64,000 nucleotides of DNA from NCBI RefSeq assembly GCF_900636825.1, contig NZ_LR134318.1, forward strand, positions 310,001 to 374,000, in the 5' to 3' direction. The notes under the pieces were generated by a model that was not told where the DNA came from, made no database searches, and saw nothing but the letters and a program-made list of their open reading frames with translations. This stretch comes from Pseudomonas fluorescens. Lineage in GTDB: Bacteria > Pseudomonadota > Gammaproteobacteria > Pseudomonadales > Pseudomonadaceae. A program made the translations under genes and the position numbers. Shown here piece by piece: positions 45,650 through 55,258 of the stretch (position 1 is the stretch's first letter; each line of letters opens with the position of its first letter).

Positions 45650-48100
45650 ATGACTCAAGAACCACTAGTTCGCGAAGCAGAGGTGGCCGCATTTCGCGAC
45701 GCCGTCCTGACCAAGCTCACCTATGCGGTCGGCAAAGACCCGGATCACGCCTTCGACCATGACTGGTTCGAAGCTATCGCGCTGGCGGCGCGTGATCACA
45801 TGGTCGAGCACTGGATGGACCACACCCGGCAGATCTATCGCAAAGGCCAGAAACGCGTTTATTACCTCTCGCTGGAATTTCTCATCGGCCGCCTGCTGTA
45901 TGACAGCCTGAGCAACCTTGGTCTGCTCGATGTCGCCCGTGAAGCGCTGACCGAGCTGGGGGTCGACCTGGAACGTATTCGTTTGCTCGAGCCGGACGCG
46001 GCGCTCGGCAATGGTGGCCTTGGTCGCCTGGCAGCGTGCTTCATGGAAAGCATGTCGACCCTCGGCATCGCCGGCCATGGTTATGGCATTCGGTATGAAC
46101 ACGGCTTGTTCCGTCAGGCGATTGTCGATGGCTGGCAACAGGAGCAGACCGAACACTGGCTGGATTTCGGTAACCCGTGGGAATTCGAGCGGCCGGAAGT
46201 GGTGTACCCGATCGGCTTTGGCGGCAGTGTCGAAACCGTCACCGATGCCAATGGCAAGAGCCGTCAGGTCTGGTCGCCGGCAGAAACCGTTCGCGCCATT
46301 GCCTACGACACGCCTGTGGTCGGCTGGCGCGGGGCGAGCGTCAACACCTTGCGCCTGTGGCGCGCGCGCGCCATGGAAGATTTGCATCTGGAGCGCTTCA
46401 ACGCCGGTGACCACTTGGGCGCCGTCGCCGAAGTCGCCCGCGCCGAAAGTATTTCTCGCGTGCTCTATCCGGCTGACAGCACCGAAGCCGGGCAGGAGCT
46501 GCGCCTGCGTCAGGAATACTTCTTTGTCGCCGCCTCGCTCCAGGACCTTCTGCGCCGTCATCGCAACATGCACACCTCGGTGCTGACCCTGGGCGATCAC
46601 GCGGCGATCCAGCTCAACGACACCCACCCTTCGATTGCTGTCGCCGAACTGATGCGCCAACTCGTCGATGTCTATGACGTCGCCTGGGATGCTGCGTGGC
46701 AAGTCACCGTCGATACGCTGTCGTACACCAACCACACGCTGCTGCCCGAAGCGCTGGAAACCTGGCCGGTCGGGCTGATGGAACGCATGCTGCCACGGCA
46801 CATGCAGATCATTTACCTGATCAACGCCCAGCACATCGATTCGCTGCGGGCCAAAGGCATTCACGATTTCGACGTGCTCCGCGCGGTGTCGCTGATCGAA
46901 GAAGACAATGGTCGCCGTGTGCGCATGGGCAACCTCGCGTTCCTCGGTTCGCACAGCGTCAACGGCGTATCCGGCCTGCATACGCAACTGATGCGCAAAA
47001 CCGTGTTCGCCGAACTGCACAAGCTGTACCCCGAGCGGATCAACAACAAAACCAACGGCATCACGTTCCGCCGCTGGCTGTATCAGGCCAACCCGGAATT
47101 GACCTCGATGCTGGTCGATGCCCTCGGCCCGGACTTGCTGGATAGCCCGGAAGAGCGCCTGCTCGATCTCGAGCCGTTCGCCGAGAAACCCGCCTTCCGC
47201 AGAGCCTTCGCCGAGCAGCGCTTGCACAGTAAGAAAGCCCTGGCTTACCTGATTCATGAACGGCTGGGGATTGCGGTCAATCCGGCGGCGATGTTCGACG
47301 TGCAGGTCAAACGGATCCATGAATACAAACGTCAGTTGCTCAATCTGATGCACACCGTGGCGTTGTATCAGGCGATCCGCGCCGAGCCGGAAGTCGACTG
47401 GGTGCCGCGCGTGAAGATCTTCGCCGGTAAAGCGGCGGCGAGTTATCACCAGGCCAAACTGATCATCAAACTGACCAATGACATCGCCCGGGTGGTCAAC
47501 AACGACCCGACGGTGCGTGGTCTGCTGAAAGTAGTGTTTCTGCCCAATTACAACGTCAGTCTGGCCGAGAGCATCATTCCGGCGGCGGACTTGTCCGAGC
47601 AGATTTCCACCGCCGGTTTCGAGGCATCGGGCACCAGCAATATGAAATTCGGCCTCAACGGCGCGTTGACCATTGGCACCCTGGACGGCGCCAACGTGGA
47701 AATGGCTGAGCGCATCGGTGTTGAACATATGTTCATCTTCGGCCTCAGCGCCCAGCAGGTTGAAGCGCGCAAGCAGAATCACGAGTTCAGCGCCTTGCCG
47801 GACATCGCCGCCTCGCATCGCTTGAACGATGTACTGCAAGCGATTCGCGGCGGGGTGTTCTCGCCGGATGATACCTCGCGCTACACCGGGCTCATCGATT
47901 CGCTGGTGGATTACGACCGCTTCCTGGTCTGCGCCGACTTCGACTCCTACTGGGAAGCGCAGAAACGCGTCGAAGCGCACTGGCATGACTCGCAGAACTG
48001 GTGGCGCTCGGCGGTTCTCAATACTTCGCGGATGGGCTGGTTTTCCTCGGACCGGACGATTCGCGAGTACGCCACGGAAATCTGGAAAGCGCTGGAGTAA
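45650..48100 (+). CDS. glgP: Glycogen/starch/alpha-glucan phosphorylase
   Basis: An 816-residue phosphorylase from ATG 45650, with GAGGTCC upstream. Visible: KRVYYLSLEFLIGRLL, ALGNGGLGRLAACFMES, NDTHPSIAVAELMR and the PLP-binding Lys in EASGTSNMKFGLNGAL. It releases glucose-1-phosphate from glycogen with phosphate. No other glycogen gene is in the window. The frame is open up to 45410 but shows no family match there. Confidence 0.96.
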   Translation: MTQEPLVREAEVAAFRDAVLTKLTYAVGKDPDHAFDHDWFEAIALAARDHMVEHWMDHTRQIYRKGQKRVYYLSLEFLIGRLLYDSLSNLGLLDVAREALTELGVDLERIRLLEPDAALGNGGLGRLAACFMESMSTLGIAGHGYGIRYEHGLFRQAIVDGWQQEQTEHWLDFGNPWEFERPEVVYPIGFGGSVETVTDANGKSRQVWSPAETVRAIAYDTPVVGWRGASVNTLRLWRARAMEDLHLERFNAGDHLGAVAEVARAESISRVLYPADSTEAGQELRLRQEYFFVAASLQDLLRRHRNMHTSVLTLGDHAAIQLNDTHPSIAVAELMRQLVDVYDVAWDAAWQVTVDTLSYTNHTLLPEALETWPVGLMERMLPRHMQIIYLINAQHIDSLRAKGIHDFDVLRAVSLIEEDNGRRVRMGNLAFLGSHSVNGVSGLHTQLMRKTVFAELHKLYPERINNKTNGITFRRWLYQANPELTSMLVDALGPDLLDSPEERLLDLEPFAEKPAFRRAFAEQRLHSKKALAYLIHERLGIAVNPAAMFDVQVKRIHEYKRQLLNLMHTVALYQAIRAEPEVDWVPRVKIFAGKAAASYHQAKLIIKLTNDIARVVNNDPTVRGLLKVVFLPNYNVSLAESIIPAADLSEQISTAGFEASGTSNMKFGLNGALTIGTLDGANVEMAERIGVEHMFIFGLSAQQVEARKQNHEFSALPDIAASHRLNDVLQAIRGGVFSPDDTSRYTGLIDSLVDYDRFLVCADFDSYWEAQKRVEAHWHDSQNWWRSAVLNTSRMGWFSSDRTIREYATEIWKALE

Positions 48101-48133
48101 CTTTCCACTCGGCTCGATATAATCGCGCGCCGG

Positions 48134-48212
48134 AAAAGATCGCAGCCTTCGGCAGCTCCTACACAGGTGTTCGCATACCCCTGTAGGAGCTGCCGCAGGC
48201 TGCGATCTTTTT
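48134..48212. repeat. REP doublet, AAAAGATC ends outside, mixed arms
   Basis: Left arm of subtype CCTTCGG (CCGAAGG), right arm of subtype CCGCAGG. Between glgP and the DUF2339 gene, which face the same way. Confidence 0.9.
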
Positions 48213-48267
48213 GGGTCAGGCTGCGCTAATCTTCCCGGATTGGCCTTTGCGCTTAGGGATATCGACC

Positions 48268-51200
48268 ATGCAATGGATGTTCATGTTGATCGGGCTGGTG
48301 CTCGGTGGACTGCTCGACGAGTCGTTCAGTGCCGCGCTGTTGGGCGCGCTGCTGGGGCTGGTCATCGGCCAGACCCTGCGCATCGTGCGGCTTGGTTCAC
48401 AGGTGGCGGAGCAAAAGCACCAACTCGAGCAGGTGAAGGAAGCTTTGCAGGGCGTCGCGCAGCGTTTGTTTGTGCTGGAGGGCTCGCCCTCTCATGCACC
48501 GACCGCGGCCAGCGCAGAACCTGCGCCCGAGCCAAGCATTGAGCCGGTCGATGTCGCCGAACAGAGCCCAGGGCCAGAACTGATCTGGGAATTGCCCCCC
48601 GAACTCGAGCCGCTTTCCGCTGTGGCCCGGGAAACCAGCCAACCTCTGCCCGCCGATGTCTGGCGCCTCGACGCCGTCACGCCTGAACCGCAACACCCTG
48701 TCGAACCCCGTGGCCCGAATCTCATCGAGCGCGGCATCAGTGCTGCGCGCAACTGGCTGTTCGGTGGCAACACCTTGCTGCGCGTTGGCGTGGTGTTGTT
48801 GTTCTTCGGTCTGGCGTTCCTGCTGCGTTACGCCACCGAAGGCATGGTCGTGCCGATTGAATTGCGTTATGCCGGCGTAGCGGCGGCCGCGCTGGGCCTG
48901 CTCGCGCTGGGTTGGTGGCTGCGGCGACGCAACGCCAGTTATGCGTTGATGTTGCAAGGCACCGGGATCGCGGTGCTGTACCTGACGGTGTTTGCGGCGA
49001 TGCGTCTGCATCCATTGCTCGATCCGTCCGCCGCACTGGGATTGCTGGTCGCGGTGACGATATTTTCGGCGATTCTGGCGATCACCCAGGATGCGCTGGG
49101 GCTGGCCACAGCGGCGGCTTTGGGCGGTTTCGCCGCGCCGATCCTGACTTCTACGGGCGAAGGCAATCACGTTGCGCTGTTCAGTTATTTCGCCCTGCTC
49201 AACGCCGGCATTTTCACCATCGCTTGGTTCAAGGCTTGGCGCCTGCTCAACCTGATCGGTTTCGTCGGCACCTTCGGCATCGGTTTCGCCTGGGGGTTGC
49301 GTTCCTATACCCCGGAACTGTTGTGGAGCACCGAACCGTTCCTGATTCTGTTCTTCCTGATGTATCTCGCCATCGGTCTGCTTTTCGCCCGGCGCAAGTT
49401 GCGCGATATGCCTGATGCGCCTGCGGATAGTGACCGCGAAGCACTGTTGCAGTGGTCAGCGCGCAAGGGCGATTACGTCGACGGGACGATGCTGTTTGGC
49501 CCGCCGATCATTGGCTTCGGCTTGCAGTTTGCGTTGGTACAGCATCTCGAATTCGCTGCGGCTTTCAGTGCGCTGGTATTGGGCATGATCTACATGGCGC
49601 TGGCCAAGGGGTTGATGAGGGGGCGCGCAGTGTTGCTTGGCGAAACCTGCCTGGCGCTCGGGGTGATTTTCACCAGCCTGGCGATTCCGCTGGGGCTCGA
49701 TGCGCGCTGGACGTCGGCGGCTTGGGCGGTGGAAGGTGCGGGGATTTTCTGGCTCGGTTTGCGCCAGCAGCGACCGTTCGCCCGGGCCTTTGCCTTGCTG
49801 TTGCAACTGGGGTCGGCGCTGGCATTTCTCAGTCAATTGCGCGTCGGCGAGAGCAGTCTGCTCGACGGTGCGCCGCTGGGCGCGCTGATGCTCGGTGTCG
49901 CGTTGCTGTTCAGCTTCGATCAATTGCGCAAGGCGTCGCCGGAACAGGCCTCGTCATGGGAACGCCAAGGCCTGCCGGTGCTGGCCGGCCTGGGCCTGAC
50001 CTTTCTTTACTTGCTGGCGCCGCTGTTCCTGTTTATCCAAGGCACGGCGATCAGCTGGGCGCTGGCCGGGTTGGCAACGTTGTGGCTCGGGCTGCGGATT
50101 CAGTCGCGCACGTTCCTGTTCTGCGCATTCGGCGTGCAGTTGCTCGGCGGCGTGTTGTTCCTGCTCCGTCTGCAAGGTGCAAGCGAACATTCGGCGGCGG
50201 TGTTCAGCGCCGGCTGGAGCGGTTTGCTCAGTGCTTCGCTGATCGGCCTGGCGCTGATCGCCGGCATGCTCCTGGCGGCTCGCGATGAAATGGTCCGCGC
50301 TGACGTGCGCCTGCTGCGCGGTATGTCGGTGGTGCTGCTGGCGGGGTTGGCATTGATCAATCTGGCGGTGCTGTTCGTTCTGCCGTGGCAGACCGCGAGT
50401 GCGGTGTGGGCGGCCAGCGGTTTGCTGATCATCTGGTTGAGCTTGTACCTCAAGCAGCGCGTGAGTTTCGTCTTTGGGCTACTGTTGCAGTTGATTGGTG
50501 GCGCGGCGTTTTTGCTCGCCGGCACCGAGTGGCTCGGGCCGCTCTCCGGCGAGGGGCTGAAGCCCTTGGCCCACGCTGGCTTCTGGACGCCGCTGGTGTT
50601 GGGGCTGGCAGCGATGATCGGGGCATGGCGCCTGCAATGGGGTAACCACGCCTCGGCGTTCGATGCCTTGAGTTTGCAGCGATTGTCCGAAGTGCTGCTG
50701 ATCTGGGGTGGCGCTTGGTGGACGCTGGCGTGGGTCAGTGAAGTGCTGCGGTTTGCTTCGCCGGACCTGCAAGGCACATTGTTACTGTTGGTCGCGGCGA
50801 TCAGTGTGGCGCTGTGGACGCTGTTGGCGCTGCGCTTGAAATGGCCGGCGCTGGGCTTGCTCTGCACCTTGCTGATTCCGGCGGCGGCGCTGGTTTTGCT
50901 CGGCGCGTGGCATTCGCGTTATCACCCGGCTGCCGATTTCGGCTGGCTGGCCTGGACCGCGTTGTTCGCCGTGCATTTCTTCAGTCTGCGGCGCTTGGCG
51001 GCAATGCTGCCGGCGCGCGCCTTGAGCACCGCGCATGTGCTCGGCTGCTGGCTGCTGATCGGCGTGCTGGCGCTGGAATTGCGTTTTGGCCTGCTGCTGT
51101 TGTCTGAGCAGTACAACGCCTGGCGCTGGCTGGGCTGGGCGATTCTGCCAAGCCTGTACCTGCTGTTGATGGCCGCGCCGCGAACCTGGCCGTGGCCGGT

Positions 51201-51852
51201 CGCCGCGTTTGCCCGAGAGTACCGCTTGTATGCCGCTGCGCCGCTGGCGGTGCTGATGCTGGCGTGGTTCTGGCTAGCCAACGGCCTCAGCGACGGCAAT
51301 GCCGAACCGTTGCCTTACGTGCCGCTGCTCAACCCGCTGGAGTTGGGGCTGTTGTTTGCGCTGTTTGGCATCTATGTCTGGTCGCGCAGCGCGGTTGCAC
51401 AACTGTCGATTCGTCAGGATTACGCCGACGCGGCTACGCAACTGATTGCCGGCGTTTCGCTGTTCGCCTTCTGCACCGCGCTGGTCACCCGCGCGGCGCA
51501 TCACTGGGCCGCAATCCCGTTCGAACTTGATCAGCTGCTCGCATCGATGCTGGTGCAGGCTGGCTTGTCGATCGTCTGGACGCTGATGGCGCTGGGTCTG
51601 ATGATCGGCGGCCATCTGCGCCATCGTCGTGAAGTGTGGCTGATCGGCGCGGCGTTGATCGCGCTGGTGGTGGCCAAACTGATTTTTGTCGAACTGAGCA
51701 ACCGTGGCGGCCTCGCCCGGATCGTCTCGTTTATCGGTGTCGGCGTATTGCTGCTGGTGGTCGGTTACTTCGCGCCGCTGCCACCCAAACGTGTCGAGGC
51801 AGAACCGGTGGCGGACAAGCCCGCGCCGCAATCCGAAGGAGTTGCATCTTGA
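48268..51852 (+). CDS. DUF2339 large polytopic membrane protein
   Basis: A 1194-residue protein. After an N-terminal hydrophobic hairpin (WMFMLIGLVLGGLLDESFSAALLGALLG) comes a coiled coil (EQKHQLEQVKEALQGVAQRLF) and a Pro/Glu-rich linker; then more than 25 hydrophobic segments start at NTLLRVGVVLLFFGLAFLLRY, the DUF2339 signature. Function unknown; size and topology suggest a transport or envelope role. The downstream DUF3999 gene is coupled by a four-base overlap, a conserved pairing in pseudomonads. Confidence 0.88.
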   Translation: MQWMFMLIGLVLGGLLDESFSAALLGALLGLVIGQTLRIVRLGSQVAEQKHQLEQVKEALQGVAQRLFVLEGSPSHAPTAASAEPAPEPSIEPVDVAEQSPGPELIWELPPELEPLSAVARETSQPLPADVWRLDAVTPEPQHPVEPRGPNLIERGISAARNWLFGGNTLLRVGVVLLFFGLAFLLRYATEGMVVPIELRYAGVAAAALGLLALGWWLRRRNASYALMLQGTGIAVLYLTVFAAMRLHPLLDPSAALGLLVAVTIFSAILAITQDALGLATAAALGGFAAPILTSTGEGNHVALFSYFALLNAGIFTIAWFKAWRLLNLIGFVGTFGIGFAWGLRSYTPELLWSTEPFLILFFLMYLAIGLLFARRKLRDMPDAPADSDREALLQWSARKGDYVDGTMLFGPPIIGFGLQFALVQHLEFAAAFSALVLGMIYMALAKGLMRGRAVLLGETCLALGVIFTSLAIPLGLDARWTSAAWAVEGAGIFWLGLRQQRPFARAFALLLQLGSALAFLSQLRVGESSLLDGAPLGALMLGVALLFSFDQLRKASPEQASSWERQGLPVLAGLGLTFLYLLAPLFLFIQGTAISWALAGLATLWLGLRIQSRTFLFCAFGVQLLGGVLFLLRLQGASEHSAAVFSAGWSGLLSASLIGLALIAGMLLAARDEMVRADVRLLRGMSVVLLAGLALINLAVLFVLPWQTASAVWAASGLLIIWLSLYLKQRVSFVFGLLLQLIGGAAFLLAGTEWLGPLSGEGLKPLAHAGFWTPLVLGLAAMIGAWRLQWGNHASAFDALSLQRLSEVLLIWGGAWWTLAWVSEVLRFASPDLQGTLLLLVAAISVALWTLLALRLKWPALGLLCTLLIPAAALVLLGAWHSRYHPAADFGWLAWTALFAVHFFSLRRLAAMLPARALSTAHVLGCWLLIGVLALELRFGLLLLSEQYNAWRWLGWAILPSLYLLLMAAPRTWPWPVAAFAREYRLYAAAPLAVLMLAWFWLANGLSDGNAEPLPYVPLLNPLELGLLFALFGIYVWSRSAVAQLSIRQDYADAATQLIAGVSLFAFCTALVTRAAHHWAAIPFELDQLLASMLVQAGLSIVWTLMALGLMIGGHLRHRREVWLIGAALIALVVAKLIFVELSNRGGLARIVSFIGVGVLLLVVGYFAPLPPKRVEAEPVADKPAPQSEGVAS

Positions 51853-53213
51853 GTCGCATGCTGAATCTGGGGTGGTTGGCAATGGCCATGGTGGTGACGG
51901 CCGGTGCTCAGGAAAAACCGGCGGACTTCGCCACGCAAGTACCGCTGTCGGTGAGCGGCGATGGGCCGTGGTATCGCCTCGAGTTGCCGCTGGATGTGCA
52001 ATTGCAGGCGCGCCAGACCGATCTCAGCGACTTGCGTGTGTTCAATGCCGCAGGCGAACCCCAGGCGTACGCCTTGGCTCGCGAATCAGCGCAGACCCGC
52101 GACGACGGCAAGCTGCACGAGGTCAAATGGTTCCCGCTGTACAACGCCGCCGATGCCAGCGAACGCGCGCCGAACGTGCGCGTGCAATCGACCACTAACG
52201 GCACGCTGGTCGAGGTGCAGCCGTCCTCGCAGCTGGAAGCGGGCGAGGAGGTTCTGCGCGGCTGGCTGCTCGATGCCAGCGCGATCAAAGCGCCGCTGCA
52301 GCGGTTGATCCTCGACTGGACCAGCGAACGCGACGGTTTTCAGCGTTTCAGCATTGAAGCCAGTGACGACCTGCAGCACTGGCAATCCTGGGGCGAAGGG
52401 CAAGTGGCGCGGCTGACCTTTTCCGATGAGCGCATCGAGCAGCGCGAAGTGACCCTGCCGGGGCAGACCGCACGATATGTGCGGCTGCTGTGGGAGTCGC
52501 CGGCGGCGGCGCCGATCCTCACATCTGCACAACTGAAAAGCAGCGACCCGCGTAACGTTCCGCTGCCGCTGGTATGGTCGCAAACCGTTGCGGGCAGCAG
52601 TGCCAAGGCCGGGGAATACACCTGGCAATTGCCGATGGGGCTGAATGTCGAGCGGGTGCAGGTCGAGCTGAAACAACCCAACAGCCTGGCGCCAGTGACG
52701 CTGGCCGGTCGCCGTGAAAACAATTTGCCGTGGCAGACCTTGAGCAGTGGCTTGCTCTATCGCCTCACACAAAATGGTCAGGACGTAGTGCAGAACGAGA
52801 TTCCACTGTCCGGGCAGATCGTTCAGCAACTCAAGCTGACCGTGGATGAGCGCGGCGGCGGTCTGGGTGAGCAGGCGCCGGATCTGAAATATGCCGTGCG
52901 GGCGACGCAGGTGATTTTTCTTGCGCGGGGGGAGGGACCTTTCAGCCTGGCGTTAGGCAATCCCACTGTAAAAACGGCGAACTTGCCGCTGACGACGCTG
53001 ATTCCGGATTTCAAACCGGAGAAACTGACGTCACTGGGCAAGGCGTCGGTGCAGGGCGCAGCGGTGGCCACCCAGACTTCGACGGCGACGACGGCTGCGG
53101 TGGCCGAGACCAATTGGAAGAAAATCGGCTTGTGGGCGGTACTGTTGCTCAGCGTGGTTTTTCTCGGCGCGATGGCGTTCAGCCTGTTGCGCAAGCCTCC
53201 CGCCAGTTACTGA
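51849..53213 (+). CDS. DUF3999 exported, membrane-anchored protein
   Basis: A 454-residue protein. It probably starts at TTG 51849 because AAGGAG is 7 bases upstream; ATG 51858 would be 16 bases away. A signal peptide (LGWLAMAMVVTAGAQ) is followed by a long beta-rich periplasmic part (YRLELPLDVQLQARQTDLSDLRVFNAAGEPQ) and a single C-terminal membrane segment (IGLWAVLLLSVVFLGAMAFSLL). It probably works with the DUF2339 protein. Function unknown. Confidence 0.87.
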   Translation: MSRMLNLGWLAMAMVVTAGAQEKPADFATQVPLSVSGDGPWYRLELPLDVQLQARQTDLSDLRVFNAAGEPQAYALARESAQTRDDGKLHEVKWFPLYNAADASERAPNVRVQSTTNGTLVEVQPSSQLEAGEEVLRGWLLDASAIKAPLQRLILDWTSERDGFQRFSIEASDDLQHWQSWGEGQVARLTFSDERIEQREVTLPGQTARYVRLLWESPAAAPILTSAQLKSSDPRNVPLPLVWSQTVAGSSAKAGEYTWQLPMGLNVERVQVELKQPNSLAPVTLAGRRENNLPWQTLSSGLLYRLTQNGQDVVQNEIPLSGQIVQQLKLTVDERGGGLGEQAPDLKYAVRATQVIFLARGEGPFSLALGNPTVKTANLPLTTLIPDFKPEKLTSLGKASVQGAAVATQTSTATTAAVAETNWKKIGLWAVLLLSVVFLGAMAFSLLRKPPASY

Positions 53214-53229
53214 GCATGGCGGCGCTGCG

Positions 53230-53327
53230 CGCCAATCGCTGGCAAGCCAGCTCCCACAGTGCTCTCGGTCGTTCACATTTTTGTGTACACCACACATCCT
53301 GTGGGAGCTGGCTTGCCAGCGATGGCG
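53230..53327. repeat. Long inverted repeat of the GTGGGAGCTGGCTTGCCAGC family
   Basis: GCCAATCGCTGGCAAGCC then AGCTCCCACA, AT-rich spacer, TGTGGGAGCTGGCTTGCCAGCGATGGC. It shares TTGCCAGCGATGGC and GTGGGAGCTG with the repeat at 30934 but differs between these. The rest of the 53214-53552 gap has no gene. Confidence 0.9.
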
Positions 53328-53552
53328 GCCGGTCAAACAACAAAAAAATCATCAAACTGCCGCTATCACTCAACCACCACCCGCCCCATTTCCAACTACG
53401 CTAAATCCGCTACCTGAACTCTCCACCGACAATCACGTCTCATACAGGCAAATACACCCAGGCGCACGTTAGCCGGCGTCTTCGCTCGCTACGGTTTCAG
53501 ACTCCCTGTAAACTGCGCGGGTTTTCCGCCCCCCATTCCACCGGAGCCGTCC

Positions 53553-54563
53553 ATGTCCCGCGTTACCTTGAGTCGCTATTTGATTGAGCAGACCCGCAGC
53601 AACAACACTCCTGCCGATCTGCGCTTCCTGATCGAAGTGGTGGCGCGTGCCTGCAAGGAGATCAACCACGCCGTGTCCAAAGGCGCCCTGGGTGGTGTTC
53701 TGGGCAGCATGGGCACCGAAAACGTGCAAGGCGAAGTGCAGAAAAAGCTCGACGTGATCTCCAACGAGATTCTGCTCGAAGCCAACGAATGGGGCGGTCA
53801 CCTGGCCGGCATGGCGTCCGAAGAAATGGACAATGCCTACCAGATCCCGGGCAAGTACCCGAAAGGCGCATACCTACTGGTATTCGACCCGCTGGACGGT
53901 TCGTCGAACATCGACATCAACGCCCCGGTCGGCACCATCTTCTCGGTACTGCGTTGCCCGAATGAATACCTGAGCCAGAACGAGCCGCTGAACGAGAAAG
54001 CGTTCCTGCAGCCAGGCACCCAGCAAGTGGCCGCCGGTTACGCGATCTACGGCCCACAGACCATGCTGATCCTGACCCTGGGCGACGGCGTCAAAGGCTT
54101 CACCCTGGATCGTGAAATGGGCAGCTTCGTGCTGACCCATGAAAACATCACCATTCCGGAAACCACCCAGGAATTCGCCATCAACATGTCCAACCAGCGT
54201 CACTGGGAAGCCCCGGTCCAGCGCTATGTTGGCGAGCTGCTGGCCGGTGAAGAAGGTCCGCTGAAAAAGAACTACAACATGCGTTGGGTTGCGGCGATGG
54301 TTGCCGACGTCCACCGCATCCTGACTCGTGGCGGTCTGTTCATGTACCCGCGCGACAGCCGCGAGCCATCCAAGCCGGGCAAGCTGCGTCTGATGTACGA
54401 AGCCAACCCGATGTCGTTCCTCGTCGAACAAGCGGGCGGCGCGTCCACCGACGGTCATCAGCGCATCCTCGACATTCAGCCGGAAGGCCTGCACCAGCGC
54501 GTTGCGGTATTCCTCGGCTCGAAAGAAGAAGTCGCTCGCGCGACGGCCTACCACAAGGAATAA
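53553..54563 (+). CDS. fbp: Class 1 fructose-1,6-bisphosphatase
   Basis: A 336-residue FBPase: [15 protein letters not shown] [11 protein letters not shown], metal site [21 protein letters not shown], and the C-terminal [16 protein letters not shown]. It makes fructose-6-phosphate in gluconeogenesis, important for Pseudomonas growing on organic acids. Confidence 0.97.
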   Translation: MSRVTLSRYLIEQTRSNNTPADLRFLIEVVARACKEINHAVSKGALGGVLGSMGTENVQGEVQKKLDVISNEILLEANEWGGHLAGMASEEMDNAYQIPGKYPKGAYLLVFDPLDGSSNIDINAPVGTIFSVLRCPNEYLSQNEPLNEKAFLQPGTQQVAAGYAIYGPQTMLILTLGDGVKGFTLDREMGSFVLTHENITIPETTQEFAINMSNQRHWEAPVQRYVGELLAGEEGPLKKNYNMRWVAAMVADVHRILTRGGLFMYPRDSREPSKPGKLRLMYEANPMSFLVEQAGGASTDGHQRILDIQPEGLHQRVAVFLGSKEEVARATAYHKE

Positions 54564-54566
54564 ACC

Positions 54567-55169
54567 ATGCACGCGCCCTGGCAGCCGGTGCTCGATTGGT
54601 GGTTCGGAAATGCCGAATCCCCGGACGAGATATCCGCTGACAAGGGCAAGTTGTGGTTCGGCAAGCGAGACAGCCAAGACCTCGAAGCGCGTGAGCGTTT
54701 CGGGGTCTTTGTCGATCAGGCCCTGGCCGGCGAATTGACCGAGTGGACGCAATGTCCTGAAGGTTGGCTGGCGCTGGTGCTGCTGCTCGATCAGCTGCCG
54801 CGGATGATCTCTCGCAACTCTCCCAAAGGTTATTCCGGTGATCTGCGCGCGCAGAAGCTCGTTGCGCAAGGCGTCGCGGCGGATTTCGATCGGCAGCTGA
54901 AGCCGATCCAGCGTGTGTTTATCTATCTGGTGTTCGAACACTGCGAAAACCTCGCGGTGCAGAACGAGGCGGTTTCCAGATTTATCGAACTGGTGGCTGA
55001 ACAGCCGGAAACGGAGCGGGCGGTGTTTGCGGATAATCTGGACTATGCCGAGCGACATCAGAAAGTGATCGCGCGGTTTGGCCGGTTTCCGCATCGCAAT
55101 GCGGTGTTGGGGCGGGAGTCTACGCCTGAGGAATTGGAGTTTCTTTCGAAGCCTGGGTCGCGGTTCTGA
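54567..55169 (+). CDS. DUF924 family protein
   Basis: A 200-residue helical soluble protein three bases after fbp. DUF924 marks: LDWWFGNAESPD, LVLLLDQLPRMISRNSPKGYSGD, FIYLVFEHCENLAVQNEAV and FGRFPHRNAVLGRESTPEELEFL. Related to TPR-like folds. Function unknown; probably co-transcribed with fbp. Confidence 0.9.
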   Translation: MHAPWQPVLDWWFGNAESPDEISADKGKLWFGKRDSQDLEARERFGVFVDQALAGELTEWTQCPEGWLALVLLLDQLPRMISRNSPKGYSGDLRAQKLVAQGVAADFDRQLKPIQRVFIYLVFEHCENLAVQNEAVSRFIELVAEQPETERAVFADNLDYAERHQKVIARFGRFPHRNAVLGRESTPEELEFLSKPGSRF

Positions 55170-55175
55170 CCGCAG

Positions 55176-55253
55176 AAAAGATCGCAGCCTTCGGCAGCTC
55201 CTACAGGGTGAATGCTTTACTCATGTAGGAGCTGCCGAAGGCTGCGATCTTTT
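55176..55253. repeat. REP doublet, AAAAGATC ends outside
   Basis: Both arms are of the CCGAAGG subtype, placed between the convergent DUF924 and chemoreceptor genes. Confidence 0.92.
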
Positions 55254-55258
55254 GATCT

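Noticed and set aside
45665..47986. 773-codon open frame on the minus strand of glgP
   Set aside because: glgP carries all phosphorylase motifs; the antisense frame has none and is a GC shadow.
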